A stretch of DNA of 24,704 nucleotides from PUPG01 sp041686485 (GCA_041686485.1 JAWLDT010000038.1:1-24704); one strand, 5' to 3'; shown: positions 1 through 7,286, counted from the first letter of the stretch. A program made the numbers and translations. Notes: generated by a model from the letters alone, not told the origin.

Positions 1-24
1 CCCCCTCACGTCTTTTCTTATGTC

Positions 25-91
25 ACCCCTTCGGGGTTCTGGTTTCGTTTGTGTTTCCTTTTTTTCTATAATCGTTTCATCCCTTCGGGAT
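25..91. repeat. Two related short GC hairpins
   Basis: ACCCCTTCGGGGT (25-37) and ATCCCTTCGGGAT (79-91) are perfect 5-bp-stem hairpins with a TTC loop, 54 bp apart. The flanking sequence is loosely similar (a run like TTCTGGTTTCG versus TTTCTCGTTTAC), so they look like diverged copies of one unit. They lie in gene-free DNA next to two heptamer arrays. A role as part of a dispersed intergenic repeat is inference. Confidence 0.6.
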
Positions 92-96
92 TTCTC

Positions 97-131
97 GTTT
101 ACTGTTTACCGTTTACCGTTCACTGCTCACT
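97..131. repeat. Heptamer tandem array, GTTTACC-like, 5 copies
   Basis: Five consecutive 7-mers are visible: GTTTACT, GTTTACC, GTTTACC, GTTCACT, GCTCACT. The period is exactly 7 and the copies drift gradually. The array is not coding: small reading frames through it resemble no protein. A similar motif (ATTCACC GTTCAC) appears at the right edge of the window. Confidence 0.8.
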
Positions 132-139
132 TCTTCTCT

Positions 140-173
140 GCTTCCAGCTTCGAGCTTCGAGCTTCGAGCTTCT
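140..173. repeat. Heptamer tandem array, GCTTCGA, ~5 copies
   Basis: One GCTTCCA copy is followed by three perfect GCTTCGA copies and a partial GCTTCT. The period is 7, the same length as in the neighbouring GTTTACC array but with a different unit. It is separated from that array by 8 bp. Confidence 0.85.
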
Positions 174-198
174 ATATAATCATCCCCTTGTGTGTCAG

Positions 199-244
199 AA
201 TCCTTCTTCCCGGATAACCGGGATCCTCGACATGGGCGTTTCAT
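199..244 (-). repeat. 46-bp dispersed repeat, copy 1
   Basis: The reverse complement of this segment matches 4945-4990 at 45 of 46 positions, and similarity stops abruptly at both ends. It starts 6 bp after the stop codon of the SLC13-type gene and is read in that gene's transcription direction. This copy can form a 6-bp hairpin, TCCCGG-TTAT-CCGGGA. It may serve as a 3' UTR or terminator-like element, but there is no T-run. Confidence 0.9.
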
Positions 245-250
245 GTAGTT

Positions 251-2605
251 TTATAAAGGCCAGAATATTGGTAATAACAAAAGTACGATGATCATGACCA
301 CAAGTGCCAGTGGGAGACCCAGTTTTATATAGTCTCCAAACCGATAACCGCCGGGCCCCATCACCAGGAGGTTCGCCGGGTGCGACACCGGACTCATAAA
401 GCAGGCGGCAGCAGCCATGGCAACAGCCATCATAATTGAATGCGGCGAGATGTCGAAGTTGGCGGCTGCTTCAAGTGCGATGGGTGACATGATAACGACC
501 AGTGCCGGTGGAGGGATTGCCATGGCTGCAATAGTAGTTACCAGATAGAGTCCGGTTATGATACCCCAGGGTCCAAGCGGGCCGAGTGCATTTACGACAC
601 TGCCCCCCAGGAGGCTTGCAGCACCTGTCTGTTGCATGGCAGCTCCCAGGGGCAGCATGCCCGCAATCAGGAACACCGATCGCCATTCAATGGCACGGTA
701 AGCTTCTTCCATTTTCAGGCAACCGGTAAGCACCATAAGGGCGACACCCATAACGGCAGCGATGGCCAGTGGTACAATACCCAGCAGGACGGGTAATAAT
801 ATGGCGGCCATAACCAGGACTGATGTCAGCGCCTTGCTTGTGCGTAAGGGTTGCTTTCGGGTGTCTGAAAGCATGATGAAATCAGATTCACTGTCAATGA
901 TATCCAGCTTTTCTCTTTTTCCGTATAGGAGCAGTGCTTCGCCGAACCTGAGGGGCAGGTTGTGCAGGTTGGTTCTGAGTGCCTGCCCTTCCCGCCAGAT
1001 GGCTAACACTGTCAGACCGTATTTTTTACGGAAGTTTATCTCCCGCAGGGTCTTCCCGGCCAGAAGGGAACGGGGCGCCAACACGACTTCGGCCATCTGA
1101 ATATTTTCTGTTTCCAGGCTTTGTATGCCGGGTCCTGCTTCATCAAGGATCTCAAGGTCCTTTAATCCTCGCAGTAACGGGAGGTCGTTGATATTTCCTT
1201 TTACCAGCAGCCGGTCATTGGCCTGAAATGACTTCCCTGCCGTAAAGGCACGCAGCTCGTTGTCCCCGTGCAGTGTTCCCAGGACGGTTAAACCAAAGGC
1301 ACTACCGATCTGGCTCTCTGTTATGGCCTGTTTAAACAGTTCGGCATCTTCTGATACCTCCATAATAAACAGTACTTCATGCAGCTTATATTCGGTAGTC
1401 AATTCACCGGGACTGACTTTTTTGATAGCTGTAATATCTCCTTCCTTTTCGAGGATGTCAATGCGTTCGCGGGGCCCCTGCAGCAGAAGACGGTCATCCT
1501 GGTTTAGTGTCATATCGTGCAGCATGGCCCGCTGTACCCGACCAGGTTTTTTGACAGCTAAAACGTTTATTCCAAGGCGTTTACGGAAATCTGTTTCACG
1601 TAACTTTTTGGACAACAACCTGGATTTTTGGGGCAAGGTGGCTTCATAAATCTGGAGGTCGTAACTGAGTAATTGACGTATGATCCTTTCCGATTCGTCA
1701 GGAAGCAACACTTTCCATTGTTTCATGGCCTTCAGGGCATCTATTCTGCCCTGTACGTGCAGCTTGTCATTGGCCTGAATAATACTACCCGGATTGGGGT
1801 CCAATATGGTTTGTTCCCCCCTCATGATGGATATAACGTTAAGACCAAGTCCGGCTCTGAGGCGGCTCTCGGCCAGAGACTTTCCTGCCAGGCTGGAGCT
1901 GGGTTTTACATGAAGCAGGAAGGTGCGTTCCTGTAAAGCATATGAAGCGGATAAGGTTTTGTTACCGTCCTGTCTGGATTCTGCCAGGGTATCCCTCCGG
2001 GGTAGAAAATATCGTCCAAAAAGTGCCACAAAAATGACACCCCCAAGAAGTGCACCCACACCCACGGGGGTATAATCAAAGAGCCGGAAAGGAGCTTCTC
2101 CGCTTTCTTCCAGGGCATAACTGATGAGCAGGTTGGGTGGTGTGCCGATCAGGGTAGTCAATCCGCCAAGTTGGGAGCTGAAAGCCAGCGGCATAACAAG
2201 CCTTGAGGGAGGAATATTGCCTGATCTGGCAATATCCATTACCACTGGCAGCATAAGGGCTGCAACGCCAATATTGTTCATGAAGGCCGACATGATACCC
2301 GAAGAGATCATGATAACGAAAATAAGTCTGACCTCATTCTGACCCGCAATCTGCTTAATATGCCTGCCGATGATCCTGGCTACCCCTGTCTGATACAACG
2401 CTGCACTGATGATGAACATCGCCCAGATGGTCACCACGGCAGGATTGCTGAACCCGGACAAAGCTTCTTCCGGGGATAATAAACCAGAGAAGGTCAAAGT
2501 ACCAATCACCAGCAACGCCACGATATCCATCCTTATCCAGCCGGTGAAAAACAGCACCAGGGCGATAATTAGGATCCCGAATACAAGAAAAATGTCAATA
2601 GTCAT
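251..2605 (-). CDS. SLC13/DASS-type ion transporter with four RCK_C-like domains
   Basis: This is a 784-residue inner-membrane carrier of the SLC13 (divalent anion:sodium symporter) superfamily, built as two membrane halves around a cytoplasmic insert. The N-terminal half (about 1-200) carries the hairpin motif MNNIGVAALMLP near 109-120 and GTPPNLL near 154-160. The C-terminal half (about 590-784) carries PPPALVVIMSPIA near 698-710 and SPVSHPANLLVMGPGG near 738-752. Between them lie four repeated segments resembling RCK_C (TrkA-C) regulatory domains, at about 220-300, 312-390, 404-485 and 500-580; three contain a recognisable LAGKSL/LLSKKL/LLAGKTL start followed by a G-LNV or G-LTV strand. 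Family members usually carry two such domains and are about 600 residues long, so this one is enlarged. The substrate (sulfate, dicarboxylate or another ion) cannot be told from sequence. The ATG at 2605 begins directly with a membrane segment. No clear promoter was seen. Confidence 0.88.
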   Translation of the reverse strand: MTIDIFLVFGILIIALVLFFTGWIRMDIVALLVIGTLTFSGLLSPEEALSGFSNPAVVTIWAMFIISAALYQTGVARIIGRHIKQIAGQNEVRLIFVIMISSGIMSAFMNNIGVAALMLPVVMDIARSGNIPPSRLVMPLAFSSQLGGLTTLIGTPPNLLISYALEESGEAPFRLFDYTPVGVGALLGGVIFVALFGRYFLPRRDTLAESRQDGNKTLSASYALQERTFLLHVKPSSSLAGKSLAESRLRAGLGLNVISIMRGEQTILDPNPGSIIQANDKLHVQGRIDALKAMKQWKVLLPDESERIIRQLLSYDLQIYEATLPQKSRLLSKKLRETDFRKRLGINVLAVKKPGRVQRAMLHDMTLNQDDRLLLQGPRERIDILEKEGDITAIKKVSPGELTTEYKLHEVLFIMEVSEDAELFKQAITESQIGSAFGLTVLGTLHGDNELRAFTAGKSFQANDRLLVKGNINDLPLLRGLKDLEILDEAGPGIQSLETENIQMAEVVLAPRSLLAGKTLREINFRKKYGLTVLAIWREGQALRTNLHNLPLRFGEALLLYGKREKLDIIDSESDFIMLSDTRKQPLRTSKALTSVLVMAAILLPVLLGIVPLAIAAVMGVALMVLTGCLKMEEAYRAIEWRSVFLIAGMLPLGAAMQQTGAASLLGGSVVNALGPLGPWGIITGLYLVTTIAAMAIPPPALVVIMSPIALEAAANFDISPHSIMMAVAMAAAACFMSPVSHPANLLVMGPGGYRFGDYIKLGLPLALVVMIIVLLLLPIFWPL

Positions 2606-2759
2606 ACATGAAAAGTACTATCCGCCATTTATGGCAACATCCCAAAACCCTAAGTCCCTTGCCTGATATGCTTTTATCATTATGCAGGACACAGGTAGAC
2701 TACTTGCCGGCTAATACCTCATTATTTGCTGTATGTAACCTGTAACCATATCGTACCAT

Positions 2760-3290
2760 TCATCCGGTGAGCTGTTTTTCATATACATGATAGTCATCCT
2801 CACTAAACAGGACCATCCGTATCCGTTGCACATTGTTTAATGAAGGAATGGTTTCCTTTATGGTTTCAATGGCTACAGCAGCCGCATCTGCAACCGGGTA
2901 ACCAAAAGCCCCGGTTGATATAGAGGGGAATGCGACAGATTCAATACCTTCCTGCTCGGCCAGATGTAAGGTGTTACGGTAGCAGTCGGCCAGCAGTTTA
3001 TCTTCGGGTTTGTCTCTTCCGTAAACCGGACCCAAACAATGGATTACATAATCATTCGGGAGGTTGTAGGCTTTGGTGATGACAGCCTGGCCAGGTTTTA
3101 TGGGTGCCAATGGCCGGCATGCCTCTGCAAGCTCCGGGCCGGCTGCACGGTGAAGCGCACCGGCAACTCCACCGCCCATTTGCAGTTCGGCATTGGCAGC
3201 GTTGACCACCGCGCTGATGTCTGTCTGTTCCGCAATATCACCAAGCAATAATTCCATCTCAATCTGGTCAATATTTTCTAAATGTTTCAT
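2760..3290 (-). CDS. Macro-domain protein (O-acetyl-ADP-ribose deacetylase-like)
   Basis: This 176-residue single-domain cytoplasmic protein is of the MacroD/YmdB type. Visible signatures are LLGDIAEQTDISAVVNAANA (about 15-34), the glycine-rich loop MGGGVAGALHRAAG (about 38-51) and the phosphate-binding loop PSISTGAFGYPV (about 121-132). Proteins of this type hydrolyse O-acetyl-ADP-ribose and in some cases remove mono-ADP-ribose from proteins or nucleic acids. The length and motif order fit a complete enzyme. It lies on the same strand as the SLC13-type gene but 154 bp upstream of it, so co-transcription is uncertain. The physiological substrate is not predictable; no toxin-like ADP-ribosyltransferase partner is adjacent. 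Confidence 0.92.
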   Translation of the reverse strand: MKHLENIDQIEMELLLGDIAEQTDISAVVNAANAELQMGGGVAGALHRAAGPELAEACRPLAPIKPGQAVITKAYNLPNDYVIHCLGPVYGRDKPEDKLLADCYRNTLHLAEQEGIESVAFPSISTGAFGYPVADAAAVAIETIKETIPSLNNVQRIRMVLFSEDDYHVYEKQLTG

Positions 3291-3568
3291 AAAGGTACAG
3301 GTTTATTTTAAACAATGAAGGTTTCGAATAACGGCTCTAACTACAATCAAAAACCGTATTATAGGTACTTTAACCATGTGCGTAAAAAATGCCACAATGA
3401 CATGACTCATAGGCAGTAAACTGGCAGAAGGAATGACTTCAAGTCGCTGAAAACCAGCGTAAAAAATCAAGCATTACCTGACAGGGAGTTTGGTATATCA
3501 TTGGGAACCAAATTAGACCACATAGGTTATAGGTTTCTATATACACAAATATAGTAAATCCCTTTCAT

Positions 3569-3943
3569 ATGAATCAGGATAACATGAATCAAAACAGCGA
3601 TAATACAAAAGGAGACGGTGGTGCCAATCTGGTACTTGTGTCGGATATGTATCCTTCAGGCATTGTTGTGCTGCCCCTGGAGGATCGTCCGGTCTTTCCC
3701 GGTCTGGCCATGCCCTTGTTATTTATGAATGAGAAGCTGACGCTTACCGGTCGGGTTCTCCCCGTGGGCGGCATCAGAGAGAAAACAATTGCTGCCCGGC
3801 GTGTCAAAGTACATGAGTTGATATTTCCGGCCGAGAATAAAAAAGACTTTGATGAGCTTCCGGACTATCTGAAGGAGGGTATGAAAGTGCTTTTTGTTCA
3901 TTCCTTTGATGATGTGCTGCGTATCGCTTTCGGTAAAAAATAA
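3569..3943 (+). CDS. Internally deleted Lon protease remnant
   Basis: This 124-residue ORF joins two separate parts of Lon. Residues about 24-52 (SDMYPSGIVVLPLEDRPVFP and following) look like the very start of the Lon N-terminal domain. Residues about 55-122 look like the last ~70 residues of the Lon protease domain, including LTGRVLPVGGIREKTIAARR (59-78), LIFPAENKKDFDELPDYLKE and a VLRIAF ending. The AAA+ ATPase domain and the segment with the catalytic serine (around PKDGPSAG in Lon) are absent, while the lysine of the Ser-Lys dyad (EK, residue 72) remains. Lon is normally about 780-840 residues, so some 650 or more are missing, yet the frame is kept across the join. It cannot act as an ATP-dependent protease. 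It is either a decaying deletion product or a small protein with a new role. No convincing promoter was seen in the 278 bp upstream. Confidence 0.85.
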   Translation: MNQDNMNQNSDNTKGDGGANLVLVSDMYPSGIVVLPLEDRPVFPGLAMPLLFMNEKLTLTGRVLPVGGIREKTIAARRVKVHELIFPAENKKDFDELPDYLKEGMKVLFVHSFDDVLRIAFGKK

Positions 3944-3960
3944 GCTTTTTGGCCCCTGAA

Positions 3961-4036
3961 GTGTGGATAAATCTGATTTTCCTATACCTTTGCCGCGGCA
4001 AAAATGAACGTATATACCTGTTAGATTTATCCACAC
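3961..4036. promoter_or_regulatory. Perfect 14-bp inverted repeat containing two DnaA boxes
   Basis: GTGTGGATAAATCT (3961-3974) and AGATTTATCCACAC (4023-4036) are exact reverse complements separated by 48 bp. Each contains an exact consensus DnaA box: TGTGGATAA at 3962-3970 and TTATCCACA at 4027-4035. The interval holds a 14-bp perfect palindrome, TTTGCCGCGGCAAA (3989-4002), and the TACCTTTG promoter element. The right arm ends at the base before the DMT start codon, so DnaA bound here could control that promoter; this is inference. It could also fold in RNA as a long stem. Confidence 0.7.
3985..3992 (+). promoter_or_regulatory. Promoter -7 element TACCTTTG for the DMT transporter
   Basis: This is an exact match to the Bacteroidota -7 consensus TAnnTTTG, 45 bp before the DMT start codon. 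No good -33 TTTG is at the usual spacing. It overlaps the palindrome TTTGCCGCGGCAAA and lies between the two DnaA boxes. Confidence 0.6.
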
Positions 4037-4948
4037 ATGCACAGTAATAATAATCCCAAACCGATACATTGGCTTGCTTTGTTCTTGCTGGTCCTGGTGT
4101 GGGGGAGTTCTTTTATACTGATCAAGCGGGGGCTGGTGGCTTTTAACAGCATGGAGGTCGGAGCGCTCCGCATATCCATATCCTTCCTGGCTTTATCACC
4201 ATTGTTGTTCTGGCATCTGAGAAAAGTCCCCCGAAAACACCTGGTATTTTTCCTGCTCGCCGGCGTTATAGGTAACGGGTTTCCCCCTTTTTTGTTTGCA
4301 AAAGCCCAAACCGTGATTGACAGCTACATGGCCGGTGTGCTGAATTCTCTGACACCGTTGTTTACGCTGTTGATCGGGGTTGCCTTTTTCGGGATTAAAA
4401 CCCGATGGATCAATGTGGCTGGCGTTATTATCGGTCTGGGCGGTGCGATCGGCCTGCTCACCATTTCCAATGAAGGACAGCTTAATAATATATGGTATGG
4501 CCTTTTTGCGGTGGCTGCTGCTGTTTGTTACGCCACCAATATGAACCTCATTAAACAATACCTGCATCGCTTTGATGCACTGACGATCGCATCCGTCTCA
4601 TTTATGTTTATCGGGATTCCCTCTTTGATCTATTTGTTTACGGGCAGCAACCTGGTGTCCGTTTTGGCCGAACACCCTGAGGGGTGGAATAGTCTGGGAT
4701 TTATCGCGATCCTGGCTCTGGTCGGAACAGCCCTGGCCATGATTATCCACCACTGGCTCATTAAACAAACCTCGGCTCTGTTCACTTCTACGGTAACCTA
4801 TATGATGCCGATAGTGGCGATAACCTGGGGCGTATCTGACGGAGAGGTCTTTTTGCCGCTTTACCTGCTGTGGATTGCCTTGATCCTTACAGGCGTATAT
4901 ATGGCAAACCGCAGACAGCGCCGGAAGCCTGAAGGAACAAACAAATGA
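4037..4948 (+). CDS. EamA/DMT-superfamily transporter
   Basis: This 303-residue inner-membrane protein has about ten hydrophobic segments arranged as two EamA repeats (about 10-145 and 155-293). The first segment carries LVWGSSFILIKRGL, the typical EamA start. The second repeat begins near WYGLFAVAAAVCYATNMNLI. The C-terminus is a short basic tail (NRRQRRKPEGTNK), consistent with a cytoplasmic end. Family members export amino acids, nucleobases or other metabolites, and the substrate here cannot be deduced. The ATG at 4037 directly follows the DnaA-box inverted repeat and is preceded by TACCTTTG. The stop codon overlaps the first bases of the 46-bp repeat. Confidence 0.9.
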   Translation: MHSNNNPKPIHWLALFLLVLVWGSSFILIKRGLVAFNSMEVGALRISISFLALSPLLFWHLRKVPRKHLVFFLLAGVIGNGFPPFLFAKAQTVIDSYMAGVLNSLTPLFTLLIGVAFFGIKTRWINVAGVIIGLGGAIGLLTISNEGQLNNIWYGLFAVAAAVCYATNMNLIKQYLHRFDALTIASVSFMFIGIPSLIYLFTGSNLVSVLAEHPEGWNSLGFIAILALVGTALAMIIHHWLIKQTSALFTSTVTYMMPIVAITWGVSDGEVFLPLYLLWIALILTGVYMANRRQRRKPEGTNK

Positions 4949-4990
4949 AACGCCCATGTCGAGGATCCCGGTTATCCGCGAAGAAGGATT
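4945..4990 (+). repeat. 46-bp dispersed repeat, copy 2
   Basis: This is the inverted partner of 199-244, differing at one position, where the change breaks the small TCCCGG/CCGGGA hairpin of copy 1. It begins inside the stop codon of the DMT gene and is read in that gene's direction, so both copies have the same orientation relative to the gene they follow. Confidence 0.9.
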
Positions 4991-5050
4991 AAAGGTAAAA
5001 GCGTTGGATAAACAACTTGCAAGGGATGGTAAAAATATTTTTTCGGAAAC

Positions 5051-5080
5051 TTGCACCTTGATAGATTTTGATTATCTTTG
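5051..5080 (+). promoter_or_regulatory. rplU-rpmA promoter (TTG / TATCTTTG)
   Basis: TATCTTTG at 5073-5080 is an exact TAnnTTTG -7 element. A TTG at 5051-5053, 19 bp upstream, fits the -33 position. The predicted transcript starts around 5087, giving a leader of about 35 nt before rplU. Confidence 0.7.
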
Positions 5081-5121
5081 CACCCCAATAATCGAGTGAA
5101 TCATTTAATTCAGAATAAGAC

Positions 5122-5433
5122 ATGTACGCAATTGTTGAAATAGGTGGTCAGCAGTTCAAGATCCAAAAAGACCAGAAGCTTTTTGTGAACCTGCTGAACA
5201 ACGAAGCGGATAGTGACCTGGAGATTGATAATGTGTTGTTGCTGGCTGATGGTGATAACATTCAGGTAGGAACACCAACGGTGGAAGGGGCAAAAGTGAA
5301 AGCCAGGGTGCTTGATCATGTGAAAGCCGACAAGGTCCTTATTTTCAAGAAGAAAAGAAGGAAAGGTTATCAGAAACTTAACGGACATCGCCAACAGCTT
5401 ACACAAATTCAGATCGAAGACATTACCGCATAA
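5122..5433 (+). CDS. rplU: 50S ribosomal protein L21
   Basis: At 103 residues this is the normal L21 length. It begins MYAIVEIGGQQFKIQKDQ, the conserved L21 N-terminus, and ends with the basic KKKRRKGYQKLNGHRQQLTQ segment (about 74-93) that contacts 23S rRNA. It is a component of the large ribosomal subunit. It is followed 30 bp later by rpmA in the universally conserved L21-L27 pair, and both are served by the TATCTTTG promoter upstream and the terminator at 5860. Confidence 0.98.
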   Translation: MYAIVEIGGQQFKIQKDQKLFVNLLNNEADSDLEIDNVLLLADGDNIQVGTPTVEGAKVKARVLDHVKADKVLIFKKKRRKGYQKLNGHRQQLTQIQIEDITA

Positions 5434-5463
5434 TTTCATTGGCAACCGAAAAAACAAGACATT

Positions 5464-5808
5464 ATGGCACATAAAAAAGGAGTTGGTAGCTCAAAGAACG
5501 GACGCGAATCGCATAGCAAACGATTAGGTGTTAAGGTATTTGGTGGTTCTATGGCCACTGCCGGCAATATCATCGTCAGGCAACGTGGCACCAAACATCA
5601 TCCGGGCAGGAATGTTGGTATGGGTAAGGATCACACCCTCTATGCGCTGACTGATGGAAAAGTTATATTTAGAAAAGGAACCGGTAAAAAGTCTTTTGTA
5701 ACCATTGATCCGGTAACAGAAGCCAAGCCGGAAATGGCAGCTGCAGAGCCTGCACCGGCTGAAAAGCCCGAGGCACAAAGCCCGGCGGCAGATGAGAGCG
5801 CTGAATAA
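5464..5808 (+). CDS. rpmA: 50S ribosomal protein L27 with acidic Ala/Pro/Glu tail
   Basis: Residues 1 to about 85 are standard L27: MAHKKGVGSSKNGRESHSKR at the start, then VKVFGG and IIVRQRGTKHHPGRNVGMGK, ending near GKKSFVTIDP. The N-terminal tail reaches the peptidyl-transferase centre of the large subunit. L27 is usually about 85 residues; this one is 114. The extra residues (about 87-114) are low-complexity Ala, Pro and Glu, with no Lys or Arg in the last dozen residues, and are probably disordered and exposed at the ribosome surface. The N-terminus needs no processing, unlike the Firmicutes form. It is the second gene of the rplU operon. Confidence 0.98.
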   Translation: MAHKKGVGSSKNGRESHSKRLGVKVFGGSMATAGNIIVRQRGTKHHPGRNVGMGKDHTLYALTDGKVIFRKGTGKKSFVTIDPVTEAKPEMAAAEPAPAEKPEAQSPAADESAE

Positions 5809-5859
5809 TACAGTTGTTTCCTTTACCGGCTTACGGCCGGAAAATATAGTCACTATTGT

Positions 5860-5885
5860 AATCCTGCCCTGGCAGGATTTTTTTT
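5860..5885 (+). terminator. Rho-independent terminator of rplU-rpmA
   Basis: A perfect 9-bp stem, AATCCTGCC / GGCAGGATT, with a 2-nt CT loop runs straight into eight Ts (5878-5885). It lies 52 bp after the rpmA stop. Confidence 0.9.
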
Positions 5886-5902
5886 ATGGTTTTATTTATT
5901 CG

Positions 5903-5910
5903 TACTTTTG
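5903..5910 (+). promoter_or_regulatory. serS promoter -7 element TACTTTTG
   Basis: This exact TAnnTTTG match lies just after the rpmA terminator and 47 bp before the serS ATG. No clear -33 box was seen. Confidence 0.6.
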
Positions 5911-5957
5911 ACCTTCGTATTCAGAGGTTCCTGATTTAGCATATCAAAAATGGCATT

Positions 5958-7229
5958 ATGATAGATATACAACGTATTCGTGATAATAGCCGTGAGGTGG
6001 TCGAGCGGCTAAAGATTAAACATATTGATGCGGGGGAATTGGTTGAACGCATCCTGGAGCTGGATATCCAACGCCGTCAAATGCAGAAACAGTTGGATGA
6101 CGCCCTGGCAAACAGCAAAGCAAAGGCAAAAAAGATCGGTGAACTGTTTAAAGCAGGCAAGAAAGATGAAGCCGAGCCACTGAAAGAAGAAACAGCCAGG
6201 CTCAAAAAAGAAACCAAAACACTGCAGGAGAAGCTTGATGATGCTGCCCGTGAGCTCGAAGAGCTGATGACACAACTGCCCAATCCGCCGCACCCATCAG
6301 TGCCTTCCGGTAAATCCGAAGAAGACAACGAGATCATCAGGGAAGAAGGCGTCCTGCCCGAACACCGGCCAAATGCTTTGCCCCACTGGGAGCTGGCCAA
6401 AAAATACAACATCATTGATTTCGAAGCGGGCAATAAGATCACCGGAGCAGGTTTCCCTGTATACAGGGGTTTTGGGGCCCGTCTGCAGCGTGCGCTGATA
6501 GCATTCTTTATCGATGAAGCCTGTAATGCGGGTTATACAGAGTATCAGCCACCATTGCTGGTGAATGAGGATTCAGCTTTTGGTACAGGTCAGCTGCCGG
6601 ATAAAGATGGCCAGATGTATCATATCCCCGCCGACAACCTCTATCTGATACCTACTTCTGAAGTGCCGGTAACCAATCTTTTTAGAGACACCATTCTCAA
6701 AGAAGATGAGCTGCCGGTGAAATGTACCGCTTACTCTCTTTGTTTCCGAAGGGAAGCAGGTTCCTATGGCAAGGATGTAAGAGGGCTTAACCGCCTGCAT
6801 CAGTTCGACAAGGTGGAGATCGTACAGGTGACGCACCCCGAAAAAAGTTATTCCGCCCTGGATGAGATGGTAAATTATGTCGCCGGCCTGTTGCATAAGC
6901 TGGAGATGCCTTTCAGGATCAGCCGCCTGTGTGGTGGTGACCTGGGGTTTGCTGCGGCACTTACTTATGATATGGAAGTGTATTCTGCCGCACAGCAGCG
7001 ATGGCTCGAAGTCAGCTCAATCTCCAACTTTGAAAGCTTCCAGGCCCACCGTATGAAGCTGAGGTTTCGCTCCTCTTCCGGAAAAAATGTTCCGGCACAT
7101 ACATTGAATGGCAGTGCACTGGCATTGCCCCGCCTGCTTGCCGCCATGCTTGAAAACAACCAGGGTCCTGAAGGCATCCACATACCCCCTGTATTGCAAA
7201 AATATACGGGTTTTGACATAATCAAATAA
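5958..7229 (+). CDS. serS: Seryl-tRNA synthetase
   Basis: This 423-residue class II aminoacyl-tRNA synthetase charges tRNA-Ser (and tRNA-Sec where present) with serine in the cytoplasm. The N-terminal arm (about 25-110) is a Lys/Glu/Ala-rich antiparallel coiled coil that binds the long variable arm of tRNA-Ser. The catalytic domain shows the serine-binding loop PTSEVPVTN (about 231-239), motif 2 with CFRREAGSYGKDVRGLNR (about 261-278) followed by HQFDKVE, and motif 3 with NGSALALPRLLAAMLENNQ (about 384-402). The length is normal and the start ATG at 5958 gives the usual MIDIQRIRDN beginning. It sits alone behind its own TACTTTTG promoter. Confidence 0.98.
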   Translation: MIDIQRIRDNSREVVERLKIKHIDAGELVERILELDIQRRQMQKQLDDALANSKAKAKKIGELFKAGKKDEAEPLKEETARLKKETKTLQEKLDDAARELEELMTQLPNPPHPSVPSGKSEEDNEIIREEGVLPEHRPNALPHWELAKKYNIIDFEAGNKITGAGFPVYRGFGARLQRALIAFFIDEACNAGYTEYQPPLLVNEDSAFGTGQLPDKDGQMYHIPADNLYLIPTSEVPVTNLFRDTILKEDELPVKCTAYSLCFRREAGSYGKDVRGLNRLHQFDKVEIVQVTHPEKSYSALDEMVNYVAGLLHKLEMPFRISRLCGGDLGFAAALTYDMEVYSAAQQRWLEVSSISNFESFQAHRMKLRFRSSSGKNVPAHTLNGSALALPRLLAAMLENNQGPEGIHIPPVLQKYTGFDIIK

Positions 7230-7286
7230 GTTGATTGGTCGTCTGCCATTGTAAAACAATGTGCCGTCCCCTGCGTTTTTCTTAAT

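Noticed and set aside
97..173. CRISPR-like array
   Set aside because: Units are only 7 bp with no spacers and no cas genes nearby.
20..291. Small plus-strand ORFs over the left-edge repeats
   Set aside because: They translate heptamer arrays and hairpins into low-complexity peptides, and no start signal was seen.
3961..4036. Chromosomal replication origin
   Set aside because: Only two DnaA boxes, no clear AT-rich unwinding element, and no dnaA, dnaN or similar origin-linked gene in the window; regulatory use is more economical.
4743..4751. TTATCCACC, a one-mismatch DnaA box
   Set aside because: It lies inside the DMT coding sequence (codons for I-I-H-H) and is expected by chance.
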